NCBI GenBank assembly: GCA_013138655.1
Contig: WTCI01000285.1
Location: 1 to 5,592 of the forward strand
Source: Desulfuromonadaceae bacterium
GTDB lineage: Bacteria; Desulfobacterota; Desulfuromonadia; Desulfuromonadales; Geopsychrobacteraceae
Direction of reading: 5' to 3'
DNA length: 5,592 nucleotides
The position numbers and the translations under genes were made by a program. Positions 1 to 5,592 of the stretch are shown here, piece after piece; position 1 is the first letter of the stretch, and each line of letters starts with the position of its first letter. Below the pieces are notes generated by a model, which saw only the letters and a program-made list of their open reading frames with translations, was not told where the DNA came from and did not search any database.

Positions 1-424
1 GGTAATCGGCCGCCAGTTCCACGAGTGGTTGCAGGACAAAATGTCGTTGTTGCAAACGCGGGTGGGGCAATTTCAGTTCCGGCGTATCAAGAACCAGTTG
101 CTCATAAAAGAGCAGGTCAATATCAAGCGTTCGGGCTCCCCAGCGGATATCGCGTGTTCGGCCGGCAGCATTTTCGATCTGTCGGCAAAAGTCAAGCAAC
201 TTTTGAGGTGGTAATTCGGTGGCCACGGCAATAACCGCATTCAGATAATCGGGCTGGCCGGTTGGCCCGCCTACCGGTGGTGTCCGGTAGAGTGATGAAG
301 CTGCCAACAGTTCAATGTGCGGATGGGCTTTGATTGTTTTGCAGGCTTTTACAAAGGCCCGGCGCGGTTTACCCAGATTGCCGCCGAGGGCAAGAAAAGC
401 TCGACTCTTTTGCTGCTCTGTCAT
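1..424 (-). CDS. folK: 2-amino-4-hydroxy-6-hydroxymethyldihydropteridine pyrophosphokinase (HPPK), 3' end cut by window
   Basis: HPPK transfers pyrophosphate from ATP to 6-hydroxymethyl-7,8-dihydropterin in the cytoplasm, the step before dihydropteroate synthase in folate synthesis. Reading the minus strand from the ATG at 424-422 gives 141 residues open to the window edge. Visible family motifs are the N-terminal ALGGNLG (about 12-18), SSLYRTPPVG (43-52), PDYLNAV (58-64), the signature RWGARTLDIDLL (94-105) and LPHPRL (119-124). D101 and D103 match the magnesium-binding aspartates of E. coli HPPK (D95, D97), and R98 matches the catalytic R92. E. coli FolK has 159 residues, so roughly the last 20 are missing. 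No strong Shine-Dalgarno sequence precedes the start. The gene points away from the VOC gene, with a 63-nt gap to that gene's preferred start. The assignment is very secure; only the C-terminus is unseen. Confidence 0.95.
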   Translation of the reverse strand, partial: MTEQQKSRAFLALGGNLGKPRRAFVKACKTIKAHPHIELLAASSLYRTPPVGGPTGQPDYLNAVIAVATELPPQKLLDFCRQIENAAGRTRDIRWGARTLDIDLLFYEQLVLDTPELKLPHPRLQQRHFVLQPLVELAADY

Positions 425-434
425 AATTTGAGGG

Positions 435-464
435 ATTAAAGCACAGGCATGAAAGTAAAATCAA
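435..464 (-). promoter_or_regulatory. possible sigma-70 promoter for folK
   Basis: On the minus strand, TTGATT (464-459) and TTTAAT (440-435) are separated by 18 nt, matching 4 of 6 and 5 of 6 consensus bases. Transcription would begin near 427-428, leaving only a few leader bases before the folK ATG at 424. That fits the lack of a Shine-Dalgarno sequence but is unusual. A match of this quality can arise by chance in a short AT-rich gap, so this is tentative. Confidence 0.3.
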
Positions 465-487
465 TTTGTCATCGCACAGGAACGCCC

Positions 488-877
488 ATGCATCTCAGTT
501 TCACTCTTGGCGTCAGTGATTTGCAGCGTACGGAAGCTTTCTACCGGGATATCCTGCAATTGAATCCGCGACGCAGTCAGGCTGTTGGACGAGCTCCCGA
601 TTTTCTGTTGCTGCGTTGCCGGGAAACCTGCATCGTGTTTCGCCTCCTGGAGGATCTGGAAGCCCAGCACCCGGCACTGTTACAAAATCTGACCCGTCAG
701 CCCCTCGGGGTCGGGGTGCAACTGGAACTGAGTTGTCGTGATTTAACCGTTGTTCGTTTCCGTATTGAACGCGATCAGTGGCCGATTGCTTATGAACTGG
801 AAGATGATGAGCATCAGCGCCGGGAAATCTGGTTGCATGACCCGGATGGTTATCTGCTGGTCCTGAACGAGGAATGA
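488..877 (+). CDS. VOC superfamily (glyoxalase/bleomycin-resistance fold) protein, probably not a metal-dependent glyoxalase
   Basis: The 129-residue product has the VOC (vicinal oxygen chelate) beta-alpha-beta-beta-beta pattern. It shows an N-terminal FTLGVSDLQRTEAFYRDIL module (about 5-23) and a C-terminal WLHDPDGYLLVLNEE strand, typical of cytoplasmic glyoxalase-like proteins. Compared with E. coli glyoxalase I (ligands H5, E56, H74, E122), the aligned positions appear to be Ser, Phe, Gln and Val. In particular, DPDGY is followed by L-L-V where the metal glutamate normally sits. It may therefore bind a small molecule without metal chemistry; the substrate is unknown. I prefer the ATG at 488 because an AGGAA sits 5 nt upstream and the fold starts there. 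An in-frame ATG at 449 would add 13 residues, but its only nearby AGG lies one base away. The stop codon directly abuts the palindromic repeat at 879. There is no functional link to the flagellar genes. Confidence 0.85.
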   Translation: MHLSFTLGVSDLQRTEAFYRDILQLNPRRSQAVGRAPDFLLLRCRETCIVFRLLEDLEAQHPALLQNLTRQPLGVGVQLELSCRDLTVVRFRIERDQWPIAYELEDDEHQRREIWLHDPDGYLLVLNEE

Positions 878-878
878 T

Positions 879-1005
879 GATGGCGTCGCAAAAAGTCCGA
901 CCTACTGTGTTGCAGCGTTTTTTCAGGACCTCGACATACCATATGTATGCCTTCGCCCCTGAAAAACCACTACGCCTTGTAGGTCGAAATTTTTGCTTAG
1001 CCATC
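879..1005. repeat. 127-bp imperfect palindromic repeat with GATGGC ends
   Basis: The stretch is nearly symmetrical about base 942. The outer arms 879-905 and 979-1005 match in 22 of 27 positions when one is reverse-complemented; the ends are GATGGC/GCCATC and both arms carry GCAAAAA and CGACCTAC. An inner pair, TTTTTCAGG (919-927) with CCTGAAAAA (958-966), and a central CATAC-N5-GTATG (935-949) complete a long interrupted hairpin. It begins one base after the VOC stop codon and is followed by a T-rich run (1009-1017), so it could also act as a terminator of the VOC transcript. No transposase is present, so it is either a REP/MITE-like non-autonomous element or a conserved intergenic repeat. 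Open reading frames crossing it look like translated repeat rather than genes. The two ends recur at 4968-5009. Confidence 0.85.
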
Positions 1006-1037
1006 GTATTCTTTTTTGCGAGACCCTTACTAATTAA

Positions 1038-1066
1038 GTGTCCATTCGGAAACTCTGGATGGACAC
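1038..1066. repeat. short inverted repeat (hairpin) GTGTCCAT/ATGGACAC
   Basis: GTGTCCAT (1038-1045) and ATGGACAC (1059-1066) are perfect 8-nt complements around a 13-nt loop. A further C-G pair and a T-G wobble could extend the stem to 10 bp. No T-tract follows, so it is not a classical intrinsic terminator. It lies 32 bp beyond the large palindrome and could be a second repeat type or a protein-binding dyad. The function is unknown. Confidence 0.6.
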
Positions 1067-1293
1067 GATGAAGTTTTCAGCAGTTTTATAAAATCGCGCC
1101 TTTCGGCAAGGTTGCTGGCACCAATTCTCTCCAGTTTTCAGGTTCAGTGACGCTATAGCACCCCCTCTTCTGCAATCGTTTGTCAAAATGACGACTTAAT
1201 CCCGGACGTTGTCCGTTTCCGGGGAAGCCTCCTTGCTTGAACAGCTCAATTAATTTCAATTATTACAGATGGTTGATTGTTCTAAGAACGATT
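1067..1293. other. intergenic region upstream of the flagellar promoter
   Basis: I see no credible gene in this stretch on either strand. It holds a TTTTATAAAA tract (1084-1093), two small dyads listed separately (1182-1192 and 1203-1215), and an AT-rich segment with repeated CAATTA (about 1245-1265) between the dyads and the sigma-54 element. That segment would be a natural place for DNA bending, but no good IHF site is visible. The length and layout fit an upstream activating region for a sigma-54 promoter. Confidence 0.5.
1182..1215. promoter_or_regulatory. candidate activator-binding dyads upstream of the sigma-54 promoter
   Basis: There are two short perfect dyads: GTCA-AAA-TGAC (1182-1192) and CGGAC-GTT-GTCCG (1203-1215). 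Their centres are 22 bp apart, about two helical turns, and lie roughly 110-135 bp upstream of the expected transcription start. Sigma-54 promoters need an enhancer-binding protein such as FleQ/FlgR-type flagellar regulators at about this distance, so these are candidate sites. The two half-site sequences differ from each other, and no consensus for the relevant regulator can be confirmed here. Confidence 0.3.
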
Positions 1294-1308
1294 TGGCACA
1301 GTTCTGGC
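1294..1308 (+). promoter_or_regulatory. sigma-54 (RpoN) -24/-12 promoter of the flagellar operon
   Basis: TGGCAC (1294-1299), five bases, then TGGC (1305-1308) matches the sigma-54 consensus TGGCAC-N5-TTGC with one mismatch. The invariant GG and GC are exactly spaced. Transcription would start near 1320, giving a leader of about 34 nt with a GGAGG at 1344-1348 ahead of the ATG at 1354. Sigma-54 control of rod and ring genes is well known in many flagellated proteobacteria, which supports the call. It probably drives the TPR gene, flgB, flgC, fliE and fliF as one unit. Confidence 0.75.
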
Positions 1309-1353
1309 CTAAGAATCATTTTCGGAGATTCATAACAACCACCGGAGGCGTGG

Positions 1354-3762
1354 ATGCGACATCCCGTTCAGATTTACAAAATTCTCGGATTATTGCTGCT
1401 GTTACCGCTGTTCTTCATGGGTGTGACAACGACCGTTCAGGCGGCAACACAGACCACGTTGACCCGTATGGAAAAACAGGAGCAGATCGGCAGTACGCGG
1501 ATCATTTTTCACTTTTCCGAGTTGCCCGATTTTGAAATTGACCACAATGGCCAACGGGTCGATTTGCTGTTGAAATCCACCGGGGTCTCGGCGCAGTTGC
1601 GCAGCCTGCCGGAAGATGAAACGGTGGTGAAGATTCTGTTGGCACAGAAATATCGTGATCTGCTGACCTCGATTCTGTTGCGGCGGCCTCCCCATCAGGT
1701 CATTACCGAGTCGAAAAGCAGCCCGTCACGGGTGGTGATGGATATCTATTGGGAGGGGGAGTCCGGAGCGCGCCCCGGGGTGGCTTTCCGGATAGCGGAT
1801 ATGCCGCCGCGTAAACCTGGGAAAAAAGCGCAGGCGCTGCAGAAGGAATCCCCCTGGCAGGGACGTTGGCCCGATTTTTTTCGCGAATATCAGACTTATT
1901 GGAAGCTCAATCTGCCCCTGAACTACACCTTGCCACCCCTGCCGCCCCTGGTGACCAACCAGGAAAGCCCGCTCTGGCCTTTGCAGCAGCATGCCGAGGC
2001 AGGAATGTGGCTGAGCCTGTTACGCAAGGCGAGCCGGATTTCCGGTCTGGATGAACAACAGATTTATCTGCGCAATCTCCTCGTGGCCGAGGCGCACCTT
2101 CGCACCGGTGCGGTCGAGGCTGCCTTGGCCCGCCTGCAGTCATTACAGAATCAGCAAGGGAAAGAGCAGATCCGTGTCGATTATTTGACAACCTACGGTC
2201 AGGCGGCGGGTGGGCAGCCATTTGTTGCCCGGTTAGGTTTACAGGAGCTGTTGCCGAAACTGCCGGCCGGAGAAAGGTTGATGTCCCCGGTTTATCTGTT
2301 GGCCGTGGAGACCGCCCTGGCGACCAAACAGTATAAACTGGCTCTCGACGATCTGCAGAACGAAGAGTTGATCTGGCCTGAGCGGTTGCTCCCTGTCATT
2401 GAACTACGGATTGCCGATGCACTGGCCGGGCTCGGTCAGCTTGGGGAGGCGGTTGCAGAATATCGTTCCCTTGCCGAAGAGGCAGGGCTTTTCGATGCCT
2501 ACCCGTCATCCTGTAACCTGGCTGCTTTCAGTGCTTATCGTCACGGCGATTTTGAGTTGGCCAACCGGCTCTACCGGAAATTAAGTGGGTTGATGAAAGA
2601 ACAGCCGGGTGACGATCTGGTCCTCTTTGCCGTGGGGGTCGCCGCTTACGATGCCGGCGATCTTAGCTGGGGGATGATCGGCCTGCAGAAAACCACACTC
2701 GAACGACCCGGTACTGAGGGGGGTGAGCGGGCTGAATTGCGGTTGATCGACCACACATTGAATACCGGCGGTGAATTGGAACTGGCCCGGGCCGCCAGTG
2801 AGTATAGTGAACTCGGCAAGCGGGCCGGAACCCGCATGGTTCGTGAAGAGGCCACCTTCAAACGTGCCCTGGCACTCTGTCTGTTGAAAGACCACCGGGA
2901 AAGCGTCCGGGAATTGATGCGCTTCCGGCGTGAGTTCGGCAGTTCCAAGTTGCGGCGCGAGACTGATTTGCTGTTAACGGAACAGTTGCCGATCGTTGTC
3001 CGCAAACTACGGGAAGAGAAGAATGAACTACAGGCGGTGGTACTGGTGGAACAGAACCGCAACCTGTTGTTGCGCGGTGATCTGGATCGGGATTTTTTAC
3101 ATGATCTCGCCGGCGCATTTGAGAGCCTTGGTCTTTATGGCCGCTCCGGGCGAGTGCTGCTTTACCTGTTTGATCGGACCCGGGGTGAAACCCGACGAGC
3201 CCCTCTTTATCTACCATTGGCCAGGTCTTTCCTCAAGCGCGCTGAGTTTGTCAAGGCGAGTGATTATGCCGACCGTTATTTGCAGAAGCATCCTGACGGC
3301 GAGGACAGAGGTGCCCTGTTCGGTGTTTTGCTCGATGCTTTCGAGAAACAGGAGAGGAACGAAGAACTGTTGTCCTGGCTGAGTCGGCAAAATCGTCCCA
3401 GCAGTCCGCAACTGGAAATTCGCGCGGCCTGGATCTATTGGCGACTGGGAAAATCCCCGGAGGTCGTCAGGAGCCTGGAGCGGGCTCGGCAGGATGGTGG
3501 GGAGTTGCAAGTCAAAGAAATGGCACTGCTGGCAGAAAGTTACTATCGCCTGAAAAAGAACCGTGCCGCTGAAAAAATTTATCGTCAGCTTTCCAGCGAC
3601 CCTGCTTTCGTATCTCAGGCGCTCTATCGCCAGTCGCAGATTCTGTTGCGACAAAAGCAGCGTCGGGGTGCGCTTAACCTTCTGACGCAACTGGTCGAAG
3701 AAGATGCTGACAGTTCTTGGGGGAAGTTGGCCCAGGACTTGCTCACTCAGGAGAAACAGTAA
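1354..3762 (+). CDS. exported TPR-repeat protein leading the flagellar operon, uncharacterised
   Basis: The 802-residue product starts with a signal peptide: a basic N-terminus, a hydrophobic core LGLLLLLPLFF (11-21), and a likely cut after VQA at residue 30. It is therefore probably periplasmic. Residues about 45-135 look beta-rich, alternating short strands (TRIIFHF, RVDLLLKS, SRVVMDIYW) in a way that recalls AMIN-type domains. A proline-rich linker follows (about 188-200, LPPLPPL). From about 235 to 790 the chain is almost all helical TPR-like pairs with typical A/G/Y/L spacing, for example around 240-265, 313-340, 387-410, 584-606, 690-710, 724-750 and 756-780. No enzyme motif is seen. 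The ATG has GGAGG five bases upstream and follows a sigma-54 promoter. flgB begins 42 nt downstream, so a role in flagellar assembly or the motor is inferred. The build resembles Campylobacter PflA in outline, but homology is not shown. Confidence 0.88.
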   Translation: MRHPVQIYKILGLLLLLPLFFMGVTTTVQAATQTTLTRMEKQEQIGSTRIIFHFSELPDFEIDHNGQRVDLLLKSTGVSAQLRSLPEDETVVKILLAQKYRDLLTSILLRRPPHQVITESKSSPSRVVMDIYWEGESGARPGVAFRIADMPPRKPGKKAQALQKESPWQGRWPDFFREYQTYWKLNLPLNYTLPPLPPLVTNQESPLWPLQQHAEAGMWLSLLRKASRISGLDEQQIYLRNLLVAEAHLRTGAVEAALARLQSLQNQQGKEQIRVDYLTTYGQAAGGQPFVARLGLQELLPKLPAGERLMSPVYLLAVETALATKQYKLALDDLQNEELIWPERLLPVIELRIADALAGLGQLGEAVAEYRSLAEEAGLFDAYPSSCNLAAFSAYRHGDFELANRLYRKLSGLMKEQPGDDLVLFAVGVAAYDAGDLSWGMIGLQKTTLERPGTEGGERAELRLIDHTLNTGGELELARAASEYSELGKRAGTRMVREEATFKRALALCLLKDHRESVRELMRFRREFGSSKLRRETDLLLTEQLPIVVRKLREEKNELQAVVLVEQNRNLLLRGDLDRDFLHDLAGAFESLGLYGRSGRVLLYLFDRTRGETRRAPLYLPLARSFLKRAEFVKASDYADRYLQKHPDGEDRGALFGVLLDAFEKQERNEELLSWLSRQNRPSSPQLEIRAAWIYWRLGKSPEVVRSLERARQDGGELQVKEMALLAESYYRLKKNRAAEKIYRQLSSDPAFVSQALYRQSQILLRQKQRRGALNLLTQLVEEDADSSWGKLAQDLLTQEKQ

Positions 3763-3804
3763 GAGATTTTAAGTTTTGTGTCAGAAATCGGGCAGGAGCC
3801 AACG

Positions 3805-4218
3805 ATGGCAGGAATCAAAATAGCTGACCGCACTATGGCGGCATTGCAGAAAAGTCTCGACCTGCGGGCGCAGAAACAGCAGGTGATTGCGGCGAATATC
3901 GCCAATGCCGAGACGCCTGGCTATGCGGCCCGCAAACTCACCTTTGAAGACGATCTGCGAAAAGCGATTGCCAGCCCGGAAAGCCCGGTGCGGACCAGCA
4001 ACGTCAAACATTTTCCGATCGGTTCCAGTGGTATCAATGGTGTTCAGGGCCAGATTATCAAGCAGCGTGACAACAGCTCCCTGGGTGACGGCAACAGTGT
4101 CTCCATAGATGATGAAATGTTCGATTTGGCTGAGAACCAGATCTTGTATGAGGCCGGCAGCCAGATTTTGAAGAAGAAACTGAGCATGCTCAAGTACGCT
4201 GTAAGCGATGGGCGCTAG
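3805..4218 (+). CDS. flgB: flagellar basal-body proximal rod protein FlgB
   Basis: FlgB is a building block of the proximal rod, exported through the flagellar type III system and assembled in the periplasm above FliE. The 137-residue product has the usual length. It carries the N-terminal rod signature IAANIANAETPGY (28-40), followed by RKLTFEDDLRKA, and ends with the helical FDLAENQILYEAGSQIL segment that forms the D0 coiled coil with the N-terminus. The ATG at 3805 has an AGGAG six bases upstream. An in-frame GTG at 3778 would add nine residues with no ribosome site and off-family sequence, so I reject it. flgC follows after 8 nt. Confidence 0.96.
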   Translation: MAGIKIADRTMAALQKSLDLRAQKQQVIAANIANAETPGYAARKLTFEDDLRKAIASPESPVRTSNVKHFPIGSSGINGVQGQIIKQRDNSSLGDGNSVSIDDEMFDLAENQILYEAGSQILKKKLSMLKYAVSDGR

Positions 4219-4226
4219 GAGGTTTT

Positions 4227-4658
4227 ATGGACATTTTCACGACGATGAAAATCAGTGCTTCAGCACTCAAGGCACAGCGTCTGCGGCTGAACACCATCAG
4301 CTCGAATCTGGCCAATATCGAAACCACCCGGACGCCCGATGGCGGTCCTTATCGTAAGCGGGAAGTGGTGTTTCAGACGACCAGCAAAGGTTTTGCCGAC
4401 ACCCTCGACACGCGTATGCGTGATGCTGCCCAGGGGGTCAAGGTTTCGCACATTCAAGCCAGCACCCTGCCGCCGCGCATGGTTTACGACCCCTCGCATC
4501 CCGATGCTGATGAGCAGGGACAGGTGGCCATGCCGAACATCAGTCTGGTTGAGGAAACTGCTGACATGATGTCCGCCAGCCGGGCCTACGAGGCGAACGT
4601 GACGGTCGTCAAGTCGGCCAAGCGGATGGCCTTGAAAGCTTTGGAAATCGGACGCTAG
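4227..4658 (+). CDS. flgC: flagellar basal-body proximal rod protein FlgC
   Basis: FlgC is a second proximal rod subunit, secreted by the flagellar export gate and stacked with FlgB and FlgF. The 143-residue product shows the family's N-terminal helix and signature LNTISSNLANIETTRTPDGG (21-40), then PYRKREVVFQ. It ends with the typical C-terminal helix containing SASRAYEANVTVVKSAKRMA, as in known FlgC proteins. A perfect AGGAGG (4217-4222) overlaps the flgB stop codon and sits four bases before the ATG, which points to coupled translation with flgB. The length is normal and nothing appears damaged. Confidence 0.97.
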   Translation: MDIFTTMKISASALKAQRLRLNTISSNLANIETTRTPDGGPYRKREVVFQTTSKGFADTLDTRMRDAAQGVKVSHIQASTLPPRMVYDPSHPDADEQGQVAMPNISLVEETADMMSASRAYEANVTVVKSAKRMALKALEIGR

Positions 4659-4667
4659 AGGTGACTT

Positions 4668-4970
4668 ATGAATTCTATTGCTGACATTACCATGAAAGCC
4701 CATTTGCAAGGACTCTCGGCCCCGAAGACCGCTCCGGTGCAGAATATCAGCGGCAAGTTTGCTGAGGCCTTGAAAGGTTCAATCGCCGAAGTCAATGACG
4801 CGCAACTGGCGGCCGACCGGGCGGCTGAACAGATCGCTGCCGGTGAAACCAAGAATCTGCACGAAGCGATGATCAAGCTTGAAGAGGCGGATATTTCCCT
4901 GCGACTGATGGTGCAGGTACGGAACAAGGTGGTTGAAGCCTACCAGGAAATTATGCGGATGCAGGTGTGA
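4668..4970 (+). CDS. fliE: flagellar hook-basal body complex protein FliE
   Basis: FliE is the small adaptor joining the MS ring (FliF) to the proximal rod, and an early substrate of the export apparatus. The 100-residue product has normal length. Its C-terminal half matches the family well: KNLHEAMIKLEEADISLRLM, then VRNKVVEAYQEIMRMQV, the canonical FliE ending. An AGAGGTGA (4657-4664) that overlaps the flgC stop serves as ribosome site for the ATG at 4668. The TGA stop is formed by the first bases of the repeat fragment at 4968, yet the protein ends exactly where other FliE proteins do, so the repeat has not truncated it. Confidence 0.96.
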   Translation: MNSIADITMKAHLQGLSAPKTAPVQNISGKFAEALKGSIAEVNDAQLAADRAAEQIAAGETKNLHEAMIKLEEADISLRLMVQVRNKVVEAYQEIMRMQV

Positions 4971-5009
4971 TGGCGTCGCAAAAAGCCTTGAGATGGCTAA
5001 GCAAAAAAG
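4968..5009. repeat. fragment holding both ends of the palindromic repeat in direct orientation
   Basis: TGATGGCGTCGCAAAAAG (4968-4985) is identical over 18 bases to 878-895, the left end of the large palindrome. Six bases later, GATGGCTAAGCAAAAA (4992-5007) is an exact reverse complement of the right end at 990-1005. The two end sequences, which face each other in the full copy, therefore lie here in tandem in the same orientation, without the 100-bp interior. The fragment sits in the fliE-fliF gap and shares its TGA with the fliE stop. It could be a remnant, a junction of two copies, or a minimal form of the element. Confidence 0.8.
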
Positions 5010-5052
5010 TGTAACAGGTTCCTGATTTGGTGAGAAAAGCACAATCGATTCC

Positions 5053-5060
5053 GGAGGAAG
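5053..5060 (+). promoter_or_regulatory. ribosome binding site deciding the fliF start
   Basis: GGAGGAAG sits before two in-frame ATGs at 5061 and 5067. The GGAGG core is 3 nt from the first and 9 nt from the second. The second lies within the usual spacing range and is preferred; using the first would add only Met-Ser. Confidence 0.6.
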
Positions 5061-5066
5061 ATGTCG

Positions 5067-5592
5067 ATGGCTGAAGATGCAATTGAAAAAGTCGCTCCTG
5101 AAAAGCCCGAAAAGAAGACGATTCTTGATGTGCTCAAGGAGTGGTCCCTGGCTCGTAAGCTGAGCCTGATTGCCGTGACCCTGATCAGTGCCCTGCTGTT
5201 CGGCGCAATAATTATGCAGTCGCAGGTCGCCGATTACAACCTGTTATTCGCCAATCTGCCGAGCCGGGATGCCGCTTCGGTGGTTGAATGGTTGAAGGAT
5301 CGTAAGATCCCCTACCGGCTTACGGATGGCGGCAAGGACATTCTGATTCCGGCTGACAAGGTTTACGAGGCCCGCATCGAACTGGCCGGTTCCGGGTTGG
5401 CTGAAGGGGGCATTGGTTTCGAGATTTTTGACAAGCAGAGTTTCGGCATGACCGACTTCACCCAGAAGGTCAATTATCTCCGGGCCCTGCAGGGCGAATT
5501 GATGCGCACCATTAGCTCGCTGGCTCCGGTTGAGGGCGCCCGCGTCCATCTGGCGCTGCCGGAAAAACGCCTGTTCCGCGAACAGCAGCAGC
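5067..5592 (+). CDS. fliF: flagellar MS-ring protein FliF, 3' part beyond window
   Basis: FliF forms the MS ring in the inner membrane, on which the rod, export gate and C-ring are built. The 175 residues seen are about a third of a usual protein of roughly 520-570. A charged cytoplasmic N-terminus (1-30) leads to a transmembrane helix (about 32-51, LSLIAVTLISALLFGAIIM). The periplasmic ring-building region follows, with YNLLFANLPSRDAASVVEWL, IPYRLTDGGKDILIP and the hallmark GFEIFDKQSFGMTDFTQKVN (117-136), then ALQGELMRTI and the ARVHLALPEK strand shared with YscJ/PrgK-type secretion rings. The gene reads on without a stop to the window edge. It follows fliE after 96 nt, far more than the 8-9 nt between the other rod genes, because the repeat fragment lies between them. 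Confidence 0.96.
   Translation, partial: MAEDAIEKVAPEKPEKKTILDVLKEWSLARKLSLIAVTLISALLFGAIIMQSQVADYNLLFANLPSRDAASVVEWLKDRKIPYRLTDGGKDILIPADKVYEARIELAGSGLAEGGIGFEIFDKQSFGMTDFTQKVNYLRALQGELMRTISSLAPVEGARVHLALPEKRLFREQQQ

Noticed and set aside
513..1004. Minus-strand open frame of 163 codons
   Set aside because: It starts inside the palindromic repeat (its first ~40 codons are translated repeat) and then runs antisense through the VOC gene, with no ribosome site or recognisable family.
874..1071. Plus-strand open frame of 65 codons after the VOC gene
   Set aside because: It consists mostly of the repeat read as protein, overlaps the VOC stop, and has no family resemblance.
1112..1126. A second TGGCAC that might be a sigma-54 -24 element
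   Set aside because: The -12 position reads CTCT rather than TTGC, so the invariant GC is missing; the element at 1294-1308 is far better.
1269..1535. Plus-strand open frame of 88 codons ahead of and overlapping the TPR gene
   Set aside because: It covers the sigma-54 promoter and overlaps the well-supported TPR start in another frame; its composition is not protein-like.
2581..3217. Several antisense open frames across the TPR gene
   Set aside because: They are mirror-frame shadows of a long, clearly coding gene, with no start signals or known domains.
878..5009. Possibility that the repeats form a CRISPR array or a composite transposon around the operon start
   Set aside because: There are only two dissimilar copies, with no regular spacers and no transposase or cas gene; the genes between them are ordinary flagellar genes.

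Overview
The window reads as a stretch of bacterial chromosome carrying the start of a flagellar basal-body operon. The proteins fit a Gram-negative bacterium, most likely a Desulfuromonas/Pelobacter/Geobacter-type member of the Desulfuromonadota. That placement is an inference. It rests on moderate-to-high GC, a sigma-54-type promoter ahead of flagellar genes, a large periplasmic TPR protein leading a flgB-flgC-fliE-fliF cluster, and GATGGC-ended palindromic repeats that resemble, from memory, intergenic repeats of that group. No marker here fixes the species.

Layout. Bases 1-424 hold the 5' part of folK (folate biosynthesis) on the minus strand, cut by the window edge. Divergent from it at 488-877 is a small VOC/glyoxalase-fold protein that seems to lack the metal ligands of true glyoxalases. 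From 878 to 1353 there is no credible gene. This region contains a 127-bp near-symmetrical imperfect palindrome (879-1005), a short hairpin (1038-1066), two small dyads (1182-1192 and 1203-1215), and a good sigma-54 -24/-12 element (1294-1308) about 45 bp before the next start codon.

From 1354 to the right edge everything is one plus-strand unit. It opens with an 802-residue exported TPR protein with a beta-rich N-terminal region, followed by flgB (proximal rod), flgC (proximal rod), fliE (MS-ring/rod adaptor) and the first third of fliF (MS ring). Spacings are 42, 8, 9 and 96 nt. The long last gap holds a 42-bp fragment made of both ends of the 879-1005 palindrome placed in the same orientation. 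Its first bases form the fliE stop codon.

How the genes fit together. FliF builds the MS ring in the inner membrane, FliE joins it to the rod, and FlgB and FlgC form the proximal rod through the periplasm. The exported TPR protein is co-transcribed ahead of them, which suggests a periplasmic role in flagellar assembly or motor scaffolding. The most notable items are the repeat family with its rearranged copy inside the operon, and the uncharacterised TPR protein. The rest is ordinary core-genome content.
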